DNA of 64,000 nt. Origin: Streptomyces phaeoluteigriseus (GTDB taxonomy: Bacteria; Actinomycetota; Actinomycetes; Streptomycetales; Streptomycetaceae). The stretch is taken from the NCBI RefSeq assembly GCF_001896135.2, contig NZ_MPOH02000020.1:120820-184819 (forward strand). Direction: 5' to 3'. Below, in pieces: positions 40,801-50,803 of the stretch. The position numbers and the translations under genes were made by a program. The notes under the pieces were generated by a model, which was not told the origin of the DNA, ran no database searches, and saw nothing but the letters and a program-made list of their open reading frames with translations. How positions within the stretch are numbered: the stretch's first letter is position 1; each line of letters starts with the position of its first letter.

Positions 40801-41624
40801 AACTCGAAGAAGTTCAGCGTCTCGGCCTTCTTGATGCCGGCGACGACGAGCTGGCGGTCGCCGTTGGGCTTCACCAGGTCGATGGCCAGGCCGAAGTTGA
40901 CGTGCGGCGGCTTGACGAGGGTGGGCTTCCCGTCCTTCTCCGCGTAGTGCCAGTTCATCGACGGCATGGCCTTGATGGCCTGCACCATCGCGAAGCCGAT
41001 CAGGTGCGTGAAGGAGATCTTCCCGCCCCGGGCGCGCTTGAGGTGGTTGTTGATGACGATGCGGTTGTCGAACAGCAGCTTCACCGGGACCGCGCGCACG
41101 GACGTGGCCGTGGGCAGTTCCAGCGAGGCGTTCATGTTCTTGACGACCGCGGCGGACGGGCCGCGCAGCGTCACGTACTCGGGGCCCTCGGGAGAGGCGG
41201 CGGGCTCGGCCTTGGCGGCCGGCTTCGCGGCCGGGGCCGCGGCCTTGGCGGGAGCCGGAGCGGCCGCCGGGGGCGTCGGGGCGACCGGCGCAGGTGCGGG
41301 AGCCGGGGCTGCGGGCGCGGCCTGGGCCGGAGCGGCCGCGGCGGCCGGCGCCGCGGGTGCGACGGGAGCCGCGGGCGTGCTGGTGGTCGCTGCGGCCCCC
41401 GCGGCCGCAGTACCCGCCGGAGCCGAGGGCGCGGCGGCGCCCGGCTTGTAGTCGGCGAAGAAGTCCCACCAGGCACGGTCTACCGAATTCGGGTCCTGGA
41501 GGTACTGCTGATAGATCTCGTCGACGAGCCACTCGTTCGGTCCGAACGCGGCCGCGGGATTCTTGCCCGTTTGGTCTGCGTCGGTCGAGATGCTCGATGC
41601 GTTACTGGGGGACTGTGGCGACAC
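37821..41624 (-). CDS. sucA: Multifunctional 2-oxoglutarate dehydrogenase E1/E2 (Kgd/SucA type)
   Basis: A 1267-residue TCA-cycle enzyme fusing an E2-type acyltransferase domain to the thiamine-diphosphate E1 of 2-oxoglutarate dehydrogenase, as in mycobacterial Kgd. Residues 1-40 are the E1 N-terminal helix (GPNEWLVDEIYQQYLQDP). About 50-130 is an Ala/Pro linker. About 135-360 is the E2 catalytic domain with TYDHRVIQGAASGEF. The E1 core follows, with GMAHRGRLNVLANIVGK, the ThDP site GSGDVKYHLGAEG and VNGDDPEAVVRVARLAFEF, and a C-terminal transketolase-like domain. It lacks a lipoyl domain. GTG 41624 is chosen as the family N-terminus; longer readings exist to 41714. It would convert 2-oxoglutarate to succinyl-CoA with unlinked E2/E3 partners. 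Confidence 0.95.
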   Translation of the reverse strand: MSPQSPSNASSISTDADQTGKNPAAAFGPNEWLVDEIYQQYLQDPNSVDRAWWDFFADYKPGAAAPSAPAGTAAAGAAATTSTPAAPVAPAAPAAAAAPAQAAPAAPAPAPAPVAPTPPAAAPAPAKAAAPAAKPAAKAEPAASPEGPEYVTLRGPSAAVVKNMNASLELPTATSVRAVPVKLLFDNRIVINNHLKRARGGKISFTHLIGFAMVQAIKAMPSMNWHYAEKDGKPTLVKPPHVNFGLAIDLVKPNGDRQLVVAGIKKAETLNFFEFWQAYEDIVRRARDGKLTMDDFTGVTVSLTNPGGLGTVHSVPRLMPGQSVIMGVGSMDYPAEFQGTSQDTLNKLGISKVMTLTSTYDHRVIQGAASGEFLRIVANLLLGEQGFYDDIFEALRIPYEPVRWLKDIDASHDDDVTKAARVFELIHSYRVRGHVMADTDPLEYRQRKHPDLDITEHGLTLWDLEREFAVGGFAGKSLMKLRDILGVLRDSYCRTTGVEFMHIQDPKQRRWIQDRIERSHTKPEREEQLRILRRLNAAEAFETFLQTKYVGQKRFSLEGGESVIPLLDAVLDSAAESRLDEVVIGMAHRGRLNVLANIVGKSYAQIFREFEGNLDPKSMHGSGDVKYHLGAEGTFTGLDGEQIKVSLAANPSHLEAVDPVLEGIARAKQDIINKGGTDFTVLPVAIHGDAAFAGQGVVAETLNMSQLRGYRTGGTVHIVINNQVGFTAAPESSRSSMYATDVARMIEAPIFHVNGDDPEAVVRVARLAFEFRQAFNKDVVIDLICYRRRGHNESDNPAFTQPLMYDLIDKKRSVRKLYTESLIGRGDITLEEAEQALQDYQGQLEKVFTEVREATAQPAPGTSPDPQDGFPVAVNTAISAEVVKRIAESQVNIPDHITAHPRLLPQLQRRATMVEDGTIDWGMGETLAVGSLLLEGVPVRLAGQDSQRGTFGQRHAVIIDRETGEEFTPLMYLADEQARLNVYNSLLSEYAAMGFEYGYSLARPDALVLWEAQFGDFVNGAQTVVDEFISSAEQKWGQTSGVTLLLPHGYEGQGPDHSSARPERFLQMCAQNNMTVAMPTLPSNYFHLLRWQVHNPHHKPLVVFTPKSMLRLKAAASKAEEFTTGQFRPVIGDASVDPAAVKKVVFCAGKVYYDLESERQKRGSTDTAIIRIERLYPLPGAELQAEIAKYPNAEKYLWAQEEPANQGAWPFIALNLIDHLDLAVGADVPHGERLRRISRPHGSSPAVGSAKRHQAEQEQLVREVFEA

Positions 41625-41808
41625 GGCGGCAACCGCCCTCTTCCGCTTCACAAGGTGATGGACAGCGGGAATAAAGGCTACGCCTCCCGGAGGGTGAAGG
41701 TCAGGCCGGGCCACCGCATCGTCGCGTAAGTCACATCGGAAGGGCTGTTTCGGGGGTGGAAATGGCGGGAAACAAACGCGGTTGCTCTGTGAGCGGGATC
41801 CATTGATG

Positions 41809-41854
41809 CAGGTCGCGCACGCTCAGCGTGCGGACCTGGGCCGACCTGGGTCGG
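41809..41854 (-). terminator. Hairpins downstream of the two-component operon
   Basis: CAGGTC-G-CGCACGC pairs with GCGTGCG-GACCTG (41809-41838, one bulge), followed by a second dyad CCGACC-tg-GGTCGG at 41841-41854. Both lie 70-120 bases past the kinase stop in the 302-bp gap 41625-41926, which otherwise should hold only the sucA promoter. Confidence 0.5.
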
Positions 41855-41926
41855 CGGGGTGCCTGATCACACGTGTCCGACTGCGCGAACGTCCATGGAT
41901 CTTGTGGCTCCGCTTCGCACTTTACG

Positions 41927-43030
41927 TCAACTTGGGACGGAAGACTCTCCCGGAAGAGTGATAAGAATCCGGCAACCCCGCTCGGATTCGGCCACTCCGA
42001 TCCGGCCTCCGTGCAGATCGACCGCCCAGCGGGCGATCGCCAGCCCCAGTCCCGTGCCGCCGTCGCTGCCCGGGCCGTGCGGCCGGCGGACGGCTCCCCG
42101 GTTGAACCGCTCGAAGACCCGGTGCCACTCCGAACGCGGAATGCCGGGGCCCTCGTCCAGGACCTCCAGCTCCAGTGACTCCGGCAGGGGCCCGCGCCGT
42201 GCCCTGACCGTCACCCGTCCGTGCGGCGGACTGTGCTTGACCGCGTTGTCGATGAGGTTCGCGACGACCTGGTGGATGCGCTCCGGGTCCGCGTGCGCGG
42301 TCAGCTCCGGAGGGGTCACGTCCAGGTGCAGATGGACGTCCGTGCGGGTGTGGCTGCCGCCCGAGCCCATCGTGGCGCGCGCCGAGGCGACCATGTTGGC
42401 CTCCTTCAACACCCCGGACAGGTACGGCCACACCTCGAAGCGCCGCCTGCGCAGCGGTACGACGCCGTTGTCGAGGCGGGACAGGTCCAGCAGGGTCTCC
42501 ACCAGCCTGCCCAGCCGCTCCGTCTGCTTCAGCGCCGTCCGCATGGTCTCGGGGTCGGCCTCGGAGATCCCGTCGACCACGTTCTCCAGGACGGCGCGCA
42601 GACCCGCGATGGGGGTGCGCAGTTCGTGCGAGACGTTGGCCACCAGCTCCTTGCGCTGACGGTCCTGTGCCTCCAGCTCGTCCGCCATGACGTTGATCGT
42701 CTGGGCCAGGTCGCCCAGCTCGTCGCGGCGGTTCTCGCTGACCCGGCGGGTGTAGTCGCCGTGCGAGATGGACCGGGCCACGGTGTTCATCTCGTCCAGC
42801 GGCGAGGTCAGCGAGTGCGCCACGAACTGGGTGATCAGCAGGGTGGCGATCATCGAGAAGACCGTGATGAAGCGCAGCTCGGTCTCGGTGCGCATGGCGA
42901 TCACCATCAGCCCGGTGGTGATCAGCACCGAGATGACGACCAGCGTCCCCAGCTTGGTCTTGATCGAGAACGGGCGCACACCGCCCCAGGGTTCCCCGGA
43001 GCTCCTCGGTCCGTCCGGCCCGCGGCTCAT
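41927..43030 (-). CDS. Membrane sensor histidine kinase (two-component)
   Basis: A 367-residue HisKA kinase. Two transmembrane helices (LGTLVVISVLITTGLMVIAM and FITVFSMIATLLITQFVAHS) are separated by only about eight residues, so there is almost no external sensor. A HAMP domain follows (SPLDEMNTVARSISHGDYTRRV), then the H-box ELVANVSHELRTPIAGLR and HATPase domain with VVANLIDNAVKHSPP, DEGPGIPRSEW and GGTGLGLAIARWAVDLHGG. ATG 43030 overlaps the response-regulator stop by four bases. It resembles intramembrane-sensing kinases that respond to envelope stress; the signal is unknown. Confidence 0.9.
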   Translation of the reverse strand: MSRGPDGPRSSGEPWGGVRPFSIKTKLGTLVVISVLITTGLMVIAMRTETELRFITVFSMIATLLITQFVAHSLTSPLDEMNTVARSISHGDYTRRVSENRRDELGDLAQTINVMADELEAQDRQRKELVANVSHELRTPIAGLRAVLENVVDGISEADPETMRTALKQTERLGRLVETLLDLSRLDNGVVPLRRRRFEVWPYLSGVLKEANMVASARATMGSGGSHTRTDVHLHLDVTPPELTAHADPERIHQVVANLIDNAVKHSPPHGRVTVRARRGPLPESLELEVLDEGPGIPRSEWHRVFERFNRGAVRRPHGPGSDGGTGLGLAIARWAVDLHGGRIGVAESERGCRILITLPGESSVPS

Positions 43031-43767
43031 GGCGTCGGGGTCTCCAGCGCGTAGCCCACGCCGTGCACCGTGCGGATCCGCTCGGCGCCGATCTTCCGCC
43101 GCAGCGCCTTGATGTGGCTGTCGACGGTGCGGGTGCCCGAGGCGTCCGCCCAGTCCCACACCTCCGCCAGCAACTGCTCACGGGAGAGCACCGCGCGCGG
43201 GGTGTTCGCCAGGCAGACCAGCAGGTCGAACTCGGTGGGCGTGAGATGCACGTCGTCCGAGCGGACCCGGACCCGGCGCTGCGCGTGGTCGATCTCCAGT
43301 TCGCCGAGCCGCAGTATCCCGCTGCGCGGCGTCGAGGCGGCGATCGCGGCGCGCTCCACGCGGCGCAGCAGGACGTGCACGCGCGCGGCCAGCTCCCGCA
43401 TGGAGAACGGCTTGGTCATGTAGTCGTCGGCGCCCACGCCGAGGCCGACCAGCATGTCGGTCTCGTCGTCGCGCGCGGTGAGCATCAGCACCGGCACCGG
43501 GCGGGCGGCCTGCACACGCCGGCAGACCTCCAGACCGTCGAAACCGGGCAGCATGATGTCGAGGATCAGCAGGTCGGGCTGCCAGGCCTCCGCGGTGTCG
43601 ACGGCCGCCGGTCCGTCGCCCGCCGTTTGCACGAGGAATCCCTCGGCACGCAGGCGGGCCGCGATGGCGTCGACGATCGTGGGGTCGTCCTCGACCACCA
43701 GAACCCGCCGCTGCGCACCGGGTGTCGCCGTGGCCGTGCCGTTGTGTGCGGTGTGTGTCTGCTCCAT
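43027..43767 (-). CDS. OmpR-family response regulator
   Basis: A 246-residue response regulator. The receiver domain has acidic pocket VEDDPTIVD, phospho-acceptor Asp in LLILDIMLPGFDGLEV, the conserved Thr/Ser in VLMLTARDDE and Lys in DDYMTKPFSMREL. The C-terminal winged helix (residues 140-246) ends with RTVDSHIKALRRKIGAERIRTVHGVGYAL, as in OmpR/PhoB regulators. A flexible N-terminal tail of about 20 residues precedes it. ATG 43767 is chosen. It is upstream of and translationally coupled to the kinase, forming a standard operon. Targets are unknown. Confidence 0.93.
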   Translation of the reverse strand: MEQTHTAHNGTATATPGAQRRVLVVEDDPTIVDAIAARLRAEGFLVQTAGDGPAAVDTAEAWQPDLLILDIMLPGFDGLEVCRRVQAARPVPVLMLTARDDETDMLVGLGVGADDYMTKPFSMRELAARVHVLLRRVERAAIAASTPRSGILRLGELEIDHAQRRVRVRSDDVHLTPTEFDLLVCLANTPRAVLSREQLLAEVWDWADASGTRTVDSHIKALRRKIGAERIRTVHGVGYALETPTP

Positions 43768-43890
43768 CGCCCGCCCCTGAATCGTGCTTTCCGGAACCAG
43801 TGGGGTGATTCCTTTTCTGCGCATGACTGCGGTTGACGCCTTAATCATCTGCGTCAGGGCAGCAGCGTACGGGGAGTCACCGCGGCTTTG

Positions 43891-44568
43891 CTATCCAGGT
43901 CGGACGGCGAGGTGCACGACGTCCGGCACGCCTCGGGCAACCGGGATCTCTTCGGTACGCACCTGTTGGAACCCGGCATTCCCCAAGGTTCCCTCGAAAT
44001 TGGGAGAGGGCTGGGCGGACCACACCGCGAGTACCCCGCCGGGCCTCAACATCCGCGCGCAGTTTGCGAGTCCGGCCGGTGAGTACAGCCCGCCGTTGCC
44101 CTCCGTGACGGTCCAGGCGGGCCCGTTGTCGATGTCGAGGCACAGCGCGTCGAACGTGTCGGATGTCTCATTGACGTAGTCGAGCAGATCCGCTCGCACG
44201 ATCGCGGTGCGCGGGTCGGCGAGCGCGGGGCGGGAGAGGTCGGCGAGCGGGCCGTCGAGGTGCCAGTCGATGACGGCCGGTTCGCGCTCGACGACCGTGA
44301 TGCGGCCCCAGCGGGGGTCGGCTGCGGCGTGTGCGAGCGAGAACCCGACGCCCAGGCCGCCGATCAGTACGTGCGGTGCGGGGCGGCCGTCCAGCGCGGT
44401 GAGCGCGGCGTCCACCAGCAGGCGTTCGGAGCGGCCGTCGGAGGTGTCCATCAGGAAGCAGCCGTTGGCGATGATCTGGAGCAGCCCCCCGTGCCGGCGC
44501 AGGACGACCTCGCCGTAGGGGCCCTCACGACGGTCCAGGACTTCGGGGGTGTCGTAGGAGATGGGCAT
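43891..44568 (-). CDS. Spermidine-synthase-like SAM-binding protein
   Basis: A 225-residue Rossmann protein related to spermidine synthase. It shows the N-terminal beta strands (PYGEVVLRRHGGLLQIIANG), VLIGGLGVGFSLAHA as the nucleotide loop near residue 66, ITVVEREPAVIDWH as the acidic ribose-binding strand, and LDIDNGPAW where the synthase has catalytic Asp residues. Polyamine-contact residues are only partly kept, so true putrescine aminopropyltransferase activity is doubtful. It is shorter than SpeE and is often annotated as spermidine synthase in actinobacteria. It is monocistronic by position. Confidence 0.78.
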   Translation of the reverse strand: MPISYDTPEVLDRREGPYGEVVLRRHGGLLQIIANGCFLMDTSDGRSERLLVDAALTALDGRPAPHVLIGGLGVGFSLAHAAADPRWGRITVVEREPAVIDWHLDGPLADLSRPALADPRTAIVRADLLDYVNETSDTFDALCLDIDNGPAWTVTEGNGGLYSPAGLANCARMLRPGGVLAVWSAQPSPNFEGTLGNAGFQQVRTEEIPVARGVPDVVHLAVRPG

Positions 44569-44777
44569 CGGACCATCTTGGCACCGGCCCTGACGGCTTG
44601 TTGAGATTTATCGGGGGAGGGGCGTTCGAACGAGGGCGATCGGGGTAGGCGCCGTCGACGTCCGTGGGTACGGGCGGGGCCTTGGAGGTTGCTGTGCATC
44701 GGCCGTCTCGTGGCGTGGGTCACAGACAGGGCGTCGTCGGCGACCAAAGGTGAAGGAAAAGGAAGGAGCGCCTCACG

Positions 44778-45617
44778 TTGGAACGCACGCTGACCGGTTC
44801 GGCGGCGTCCGGCCCGACCGGCTCGCCCCCGCCCCTTCCCGACGTCTCAGGTCTCCTGGACGGCGTTCCCCGCCAACGCGCCCCCGGCCCCGACGGGCGC
44901 GGCCCGTCCGGCCCCGGGGCCGACAGCGCGCGGGGCGGTCGGCCCCGCCCGCGCCCGTGGCATCCGCTTCCCACGCCCACCGGCACCCCCTTCACCTTCT
45001 TCTACGCCGTCGTCCTGGCCGTCACCTCGTACGTCACCGCCCATGCCGACTCCGCCCTCGTACGGTTTCTGCACGAGAACTCCAGCACCGACGTCGCTCA
45101 TCTGCTCAGCGCCCCGGTACCGGTGCTGGCGGCCAGCGCGCTGTGGGTGGCCGGCGGGGTCGCGTCGCCGTTCGTGCTGGGTTTCCTGCTGGTGCTCACG
45201 GCGCTGGAGCGGCGCATCGGCGGTGTCCGCACGGCCGGGGTCTTCCTGCTCGGGCATGTGCTGGCCACCCTGGCGACCGAGGTCCCCGTCGGCCTGGCCG
45301 TCCTCGTGGGTCATCTCCCGGACAGCTCGCTGCACCGCCTCGACTACGGCATCAGCTTCGGCGTCGCCGCGAGCGTCGGCGCGCTGGCCGGCCTCCTGAC
45401 GCCCTGGCTGCGCTGGCCGCTGCTCGCGGTGTTCGGCGGAATGCTCCTCCAGGACCTGCTTGCCCTCACCGACCCGCTGAGCAACTGGGGTCACCTGCTG
45501 GCCCTGGCGATCGGCGTCGCGACCTGGCCGTGGGTACGGCGGTGGGGTGCGGCGGAGGCCGTCGGGAGCCGGGTGACCGGTGCGGCTAGTCGGAGGAGGC
45601 CCGGCCGTCGCCCGTGA
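44778..45617 (+). CDS. Rhomboid-like membrane protein
   Basis: A 279-residue protein with a long Pro/Gly/Arg-rich cytoplasmic N-terminus (about 65 residues) and six or so membrane helices from residue 73. A rhomboid-type serine site may be DYGISFGVAASVGALAG and the His partner NWGHLLALAIGV, but the canonical GxSG is altered (GISFG), so proteolytic activity is uncertain. The start is TTG 44778, with GGAAGGAG ten bases upstream. Its last 32 bases overlap the 3' end of the acetyltransferase gene on the opposite strand. Confidence 0.75.
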   Translation: MERTLTGSAASGPTGSPPPLPDVSGLLDGVPRQRAPGPDGRGPSGPGADSARGGRPRPRPWHPLPTPTGTPFTFFYAVVLAVTSYVTAHADSALVRFLHENSSTDVAHLLSAPVPVLAASALWVAGGVASPFVLGFLLVLTALERRIGGVRTAGVFLLGHVLATLATEVPVGLAVLVGHLPDSSLHRLDYGISFGVAASVGALAGLLTPWLRWPLLAVFGGMLLQDLLALTDPLSNWGHLLALAIGVATWPWVRRWGAAEAVGSRVTGAASRRRPGRRP

Positions 45618-46281
45618 ACTTCGCGCTGGTCATCGGTGCCGTCACCGTCCAGCCCAGTGATTCGTACAGGGCCCGCCCGGCAGGGGTGCCCGCCAGGACG
45701 CCCGTCTCCGCGCCTTCCGCCGCCGCCGTCTCGGCAAGGGTGCGCATCACCAGGCTGCCCAGGCCACGGCGCTGGTGCCCGGGCGCGGTCTCGATCTGGT
45801 CGAAGACCGCGGTGCCGCCGGTCGGGGCGAGCTGGCCACGGGCGGCGAAGGAGCCGTCGGGCGTGGTGACCAGGAGGCGGGTGACGCCCCCGCGCGTCCA
45901 GCGGCGCAGGCGGTAGCCGTCGGGCACGCGCGTGTGGCCCCCGTGGGCCGGCAGCGGCACGGTCATCAGCCAGCCCGGTTCCGGATCCACCCACCAGTCG
46001 TCCCCGAGCCAGCGCCCGACCAGAGCGGGGTCCTGGAACACCTTCAGCCACACCCCGGTCGCGGTGACGCCGTCCGCGATCTTGCGCACGGTCTGCTCCT
46101 CGACGCCGTCGCCGACCGCCGCGAGGACATGCCGCGACACATGCGCCGACTGGCCAACGTCCACCGTGAACCCCCAGGGCTCGCGCACCGGCGGGGCGGC
46201 CCCGCGCGACACGACCCAGCCGTCCACCCACGCCCGTACGACGCCGTCCACGAATGCTCCCGTAATGGTCTCAGTGGCCAT
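45586..46281 (-). CDS. GNAT-family N-acetyltransferase
   Basis: A 231-residue protein with a C-terminal GNAT domain. The acetyl-CoA pyrophosphate loop is PGHQRRGLGSLVMRTLAE near residue 168, preceded by AVFDQIETA. ALYESLGWTVTAPM near the end is the typical last motif. The N-terminal 90 residues (WVDGWVVSRGAAPPV; HVSRHVLAAVGD) are an additional domain common in streptomycete GNAT proteins. The substrate is unknown. It is divergent from lon across 146 bp. Confidence 0.84.
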   Translation of the reverse strand: MATETITGAFVDGVVRAWVDGWVVSRGAAPPVREPWGFTVDVGQSAHVSRHVLAAVGDGVEEQTVRKIADGVTATGVWLKVFQDPALVGRWLGDDWWVDPEPGWLMTVPLPAHGGHTRVPDGYRLRRWTRGGVTRLLVTTPDGSFAARGQLAPTGGTAVFDQIETAPGHQRRGLGSLVMRTLAETAAAEGAETGVLAGTPAGRALYESLGWTVTAPMTSAKFTGDGRASSD

Positions 46282-46385
46282 CTGGCCATTACGGTGACCC
46301 TATGTGCCCGTACGCCGGTCGTGGCAGTCGTGATCGCTGACAGCGAACGGCGACCGGGGTGGGGAACAATGCGGGGCTCACGTGC

Positions 46386-46406
46386 ATTGAGTCGGCATAA
46401 CTCAAC
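46386..46406. promoter_or_regulatory. HAIR-type element (HspR box) upstream of lon
   Basis: TTGAGT-N7-ACTCAA at 46387-46405 matches the HspR-associated inverted repeat CTTGAGT-N7-ACTCAAG in all inner positions. It lies 22 bp before the lon ATG. This fits the known HspR control of lon in Streptomyces. Confidence 0.85.
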
Positions 46407-46427
46407 TTGACTGCCTAAGGGGAGATC

Positions 46428-48851
<2,424 letters not shown>

Positions 48852-48871
48852 CGGACGCCGCCGCGTCGGGG

Positions 48872-48905
48872 AAGGCCCGGGTTCTCGTGAGGGAGCCCGG
48901 GCCTT
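48872..48905 (+). terminator. lon terminator
   Basis: A 10-bp stem (48872-48881 with 48896-48905) is extended by an inner CTC/GAG pairing, 21 bases after the lon stop and ending in TT. Confidence 0.75.
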
Positions 48906-49084
48906 CGCGCTGCGCGGGGTCAGGCTCTTCAGCGGTACCGGAAGCTGCGCACGTGGAACGAGGGCCGGCAACGGCCCCCGGAAGCCGCCGGAAGTCCCAG
49001 GCTGCGAAATACTTGCGGAGCTGCGGCAATGGCGGAAACGGGCGGAAACTTCCAGCGCGGGAAAACCTGATCAGGAGTGCTGAC

Positions 49085-49624
49085 GTGCACGAGGACGGAA
49101 ACGGCGACGGACGCGGGAGCGGATCCCCGAAGTCGCCGAGCGGAGTGGACCCGGCGTCGCCGGGCGGAGTGGACCCGGCGTCGCCGGGCGGTGTGGACCC
49201 GGAGTTCCTCTCCCTGGAGCGGGAGCTGACGGTGCTGCTGCGCCGCGCCCGCGCCAACCAGGGTGAGATGGCCCGCGAGGTCCACCCCGACCTGGAGTCC
49301 GCCGCCTACGGCCTCCTCGTCCGGCTGGAGGAGCTGGGCCGGCAGCGCGCGACCGAGCTGGCCGCCTACATCGGCGTCGGCAAGGCGACCATGTCCCGCC
49401 AGCTGCGCGCCCTGGAACAGCTCGGGCTCATCGCCCGCGAGCCCGACCCGGCGGACGGGCGGGCCTGGCTGGTCGACCTGACCGAGGAGGGCCGTACCCG
49501 GGTCGGCCGCGTCCGCGAGGCGCGCCGCGCGCGGTACGTCAGCCAGCTCGCCCACTGGGACCGCGGAGAGGTCTCCGAACTGGCGCGGCTGCTGCACGAG
49601 TTGAACCAGGGCATGGCCAAGTAG
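49085..49624 (+). CDS. MarR-family transcriptional regulator with a repeat-containing N-terminus
   Basis: A 179-residue MarR-type winged-helix protein. The DNA-binding part is about residues 60-140, with ATELAAYIGVGKATMSRQLR as recognition region, LEQLGLIAREPDPADGRAW as wing, then VDLTEEGRTRV. The first 40 residues are Gly/Ser/Asp-rich and hold an 8-residue repeat of the form GVDPASPG. GTG 49085 is chosen because upstream frame content is GC-rich and lacks motifs, and it follows AT-rich sequence after the lon terminator. It may control adjacent genes; the ligand is unknown. Confidence 0.82.
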   Translation: MHEDGNGDGRGSGSPKSPSGVDPASPGGVDPASPGGVDPEFLSLERELTVLLRRARANQGEMAREVHPDLESAAYGLLVRLEELGRQRATELAAYIGVGKATMSRQLRALEQLGLIAREPDPADGRAWLVDLTEEGRTRVGRVREARRARYVSQLAHWDRGEVSELARLLHELNQGMAK

Positions 49625-49662
49625 CCCCACCTCGGGGGCCCGCGGGGGCCCCGGCCGGAGGA

Positions 49663-50447
49663 TCACAGCTCCACGTACACGGCCGTGGCGTCGTCGTGCG
49701 TCTTGGCCCGCCCCAGGAACGCGCGGTCGGTGTCCGCCCGTTCCAGCTCCCGCACCCGCTCCACCACCGCCTGCGCGCCCTGCTTGGCGACGAGGGCGAA
49801 CAGGTCCGTCCAGTCGCCCTCGCGGAACGTCTCCACCCAGCGGGTGACCCCGTCGCTCAGGGCGGCCAGGGCGGCCACGCCCTCGCGCGGGACGGAGCCG
49901 GTCACCGCGCGGGCGCCACCGACGGGTCCGCGGCGGCCGTGAAGAAACCGCCTTCCCTGTTGCGGGCGCGGGCGTCGCAGATCTCCGCGCTGGCGAGCAG
50001 GGCCCGCGGCACCCGGTCGAGACGGTCGTCGCGGACGGCCGTGACCGTGCCGTCGGGGGAGGCCAGCAGGAGGGCCGAGTCGGACAGCACCAGGAAGTCG
50101 ACCGTCTCCGGCGACCAGCGCGCCACGACCACGGTTGCCTGTGGCGTACGCGGGTGAGAAAGGTCACAGGTTCCGGCGTGCGCCTCGGCGGTACGCGTGA
50201 GGGCGCGGCTCAGCGCCTCGACCAGGGGAACATCCGGGAGGGAAACGGTCAGTTCGGTCAGGGCGCCGCCCAGGCGCGCCGTGAACCACGGAACCGAATG
50301 CAGACAGCCCGAGTTGCCCGGGGGCGGCGTCACCCCGTCCAGGAGCACCAGGGAACCGCCCTGTCCGGAGGCGGGAAGTCCGACACTCGCGAAGTCCTCG
50401 TTGGGCCGGCCGTGATCGCCGGGCTCCGACACAAGTTCCGTTCGCAT
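49663..50447 (-). CDS. PP2C-like protein phosphatase (frameshifted in this sequence)
   Basis: A protein of about 261 residues when repaired, resembling PP2C-type phosphatases. It opens RTELVSEPGDHGRPNEDFASVG (motif 1 with NED) and has GGSLVLLDGVTPP, where PP2C shows DGxGG metal ligands. It continues SDSALLLASPDGTVTAV, and the last part has DGVTRWVETF and HDDATAVYVEL, the DD metal motif. The frame is lost at about 49909-49917; one missing G in GTGGCG-CCC restores SVAARAVTG. Glycines of the second motif are replaced (DGVTPP), so activity is not assured. It is divergent from the conservon kinase. Confidence 0.78.
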
Positions 50448-50803
50448 CCATCCAGTCTGCACGACCCCTTCACGCCCTCCGCAAAAGGCTGGCAACACTC
50501 GCCGGGTCGGTGCACCCGTGCAGGTCAGACGCCTGTTTTGGGCGGGAATGAAGCACTCCGGGAACGCGTGGCGGCGAATACTGCCAAAGGCTGCCGCTCA
50601 CGTCCAACCGGCCCGCCGGGCAGGGCCGTCGCACACGCCGGAGGAACTTGCCCGCCAACTCCCCTCCGATGTTCACTCCTTCGGGTGGCGGGGCATGCGA
50701 TGCGCGACCCCTGCCCACCGGCACTGGGAGGGTCGGGAACCGTACCGGACAGGACACGCCAGCTGACGGTGTGTCATCCGGCCCATGGGTACACGAGTCA
50801 GGA
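50448..50803. other. Divergent intergenic region before the conservon
   Basis: A 356-bp stretch between the PP2C-like gene (minus) and cvnA (plus). A short frame from GTG 50518 (82 residues, with no motif) crosses it, but no ribosome-binding site supports it. It must hold both promoters; I found no clear consensus boxes. Confidence 0.45.

Noticed and set aside
37779..41729. A 1316-codon open frame antisense to sucA
   Set aside because: It is a GC-bias shadow of the intact 2-oxoglutarate dehydrogenase gene, Val/Leu/Asp/Arg-rich with no family motif. Similar shadows lie opposite the symporter (15-1931) and lon (46044-48971).
50518..50766. An 82-codon frame upstream of the conservon
   Set aside because: There is no ribosome-binding site, and composition is consistent with a non-coding divergent promoter region.
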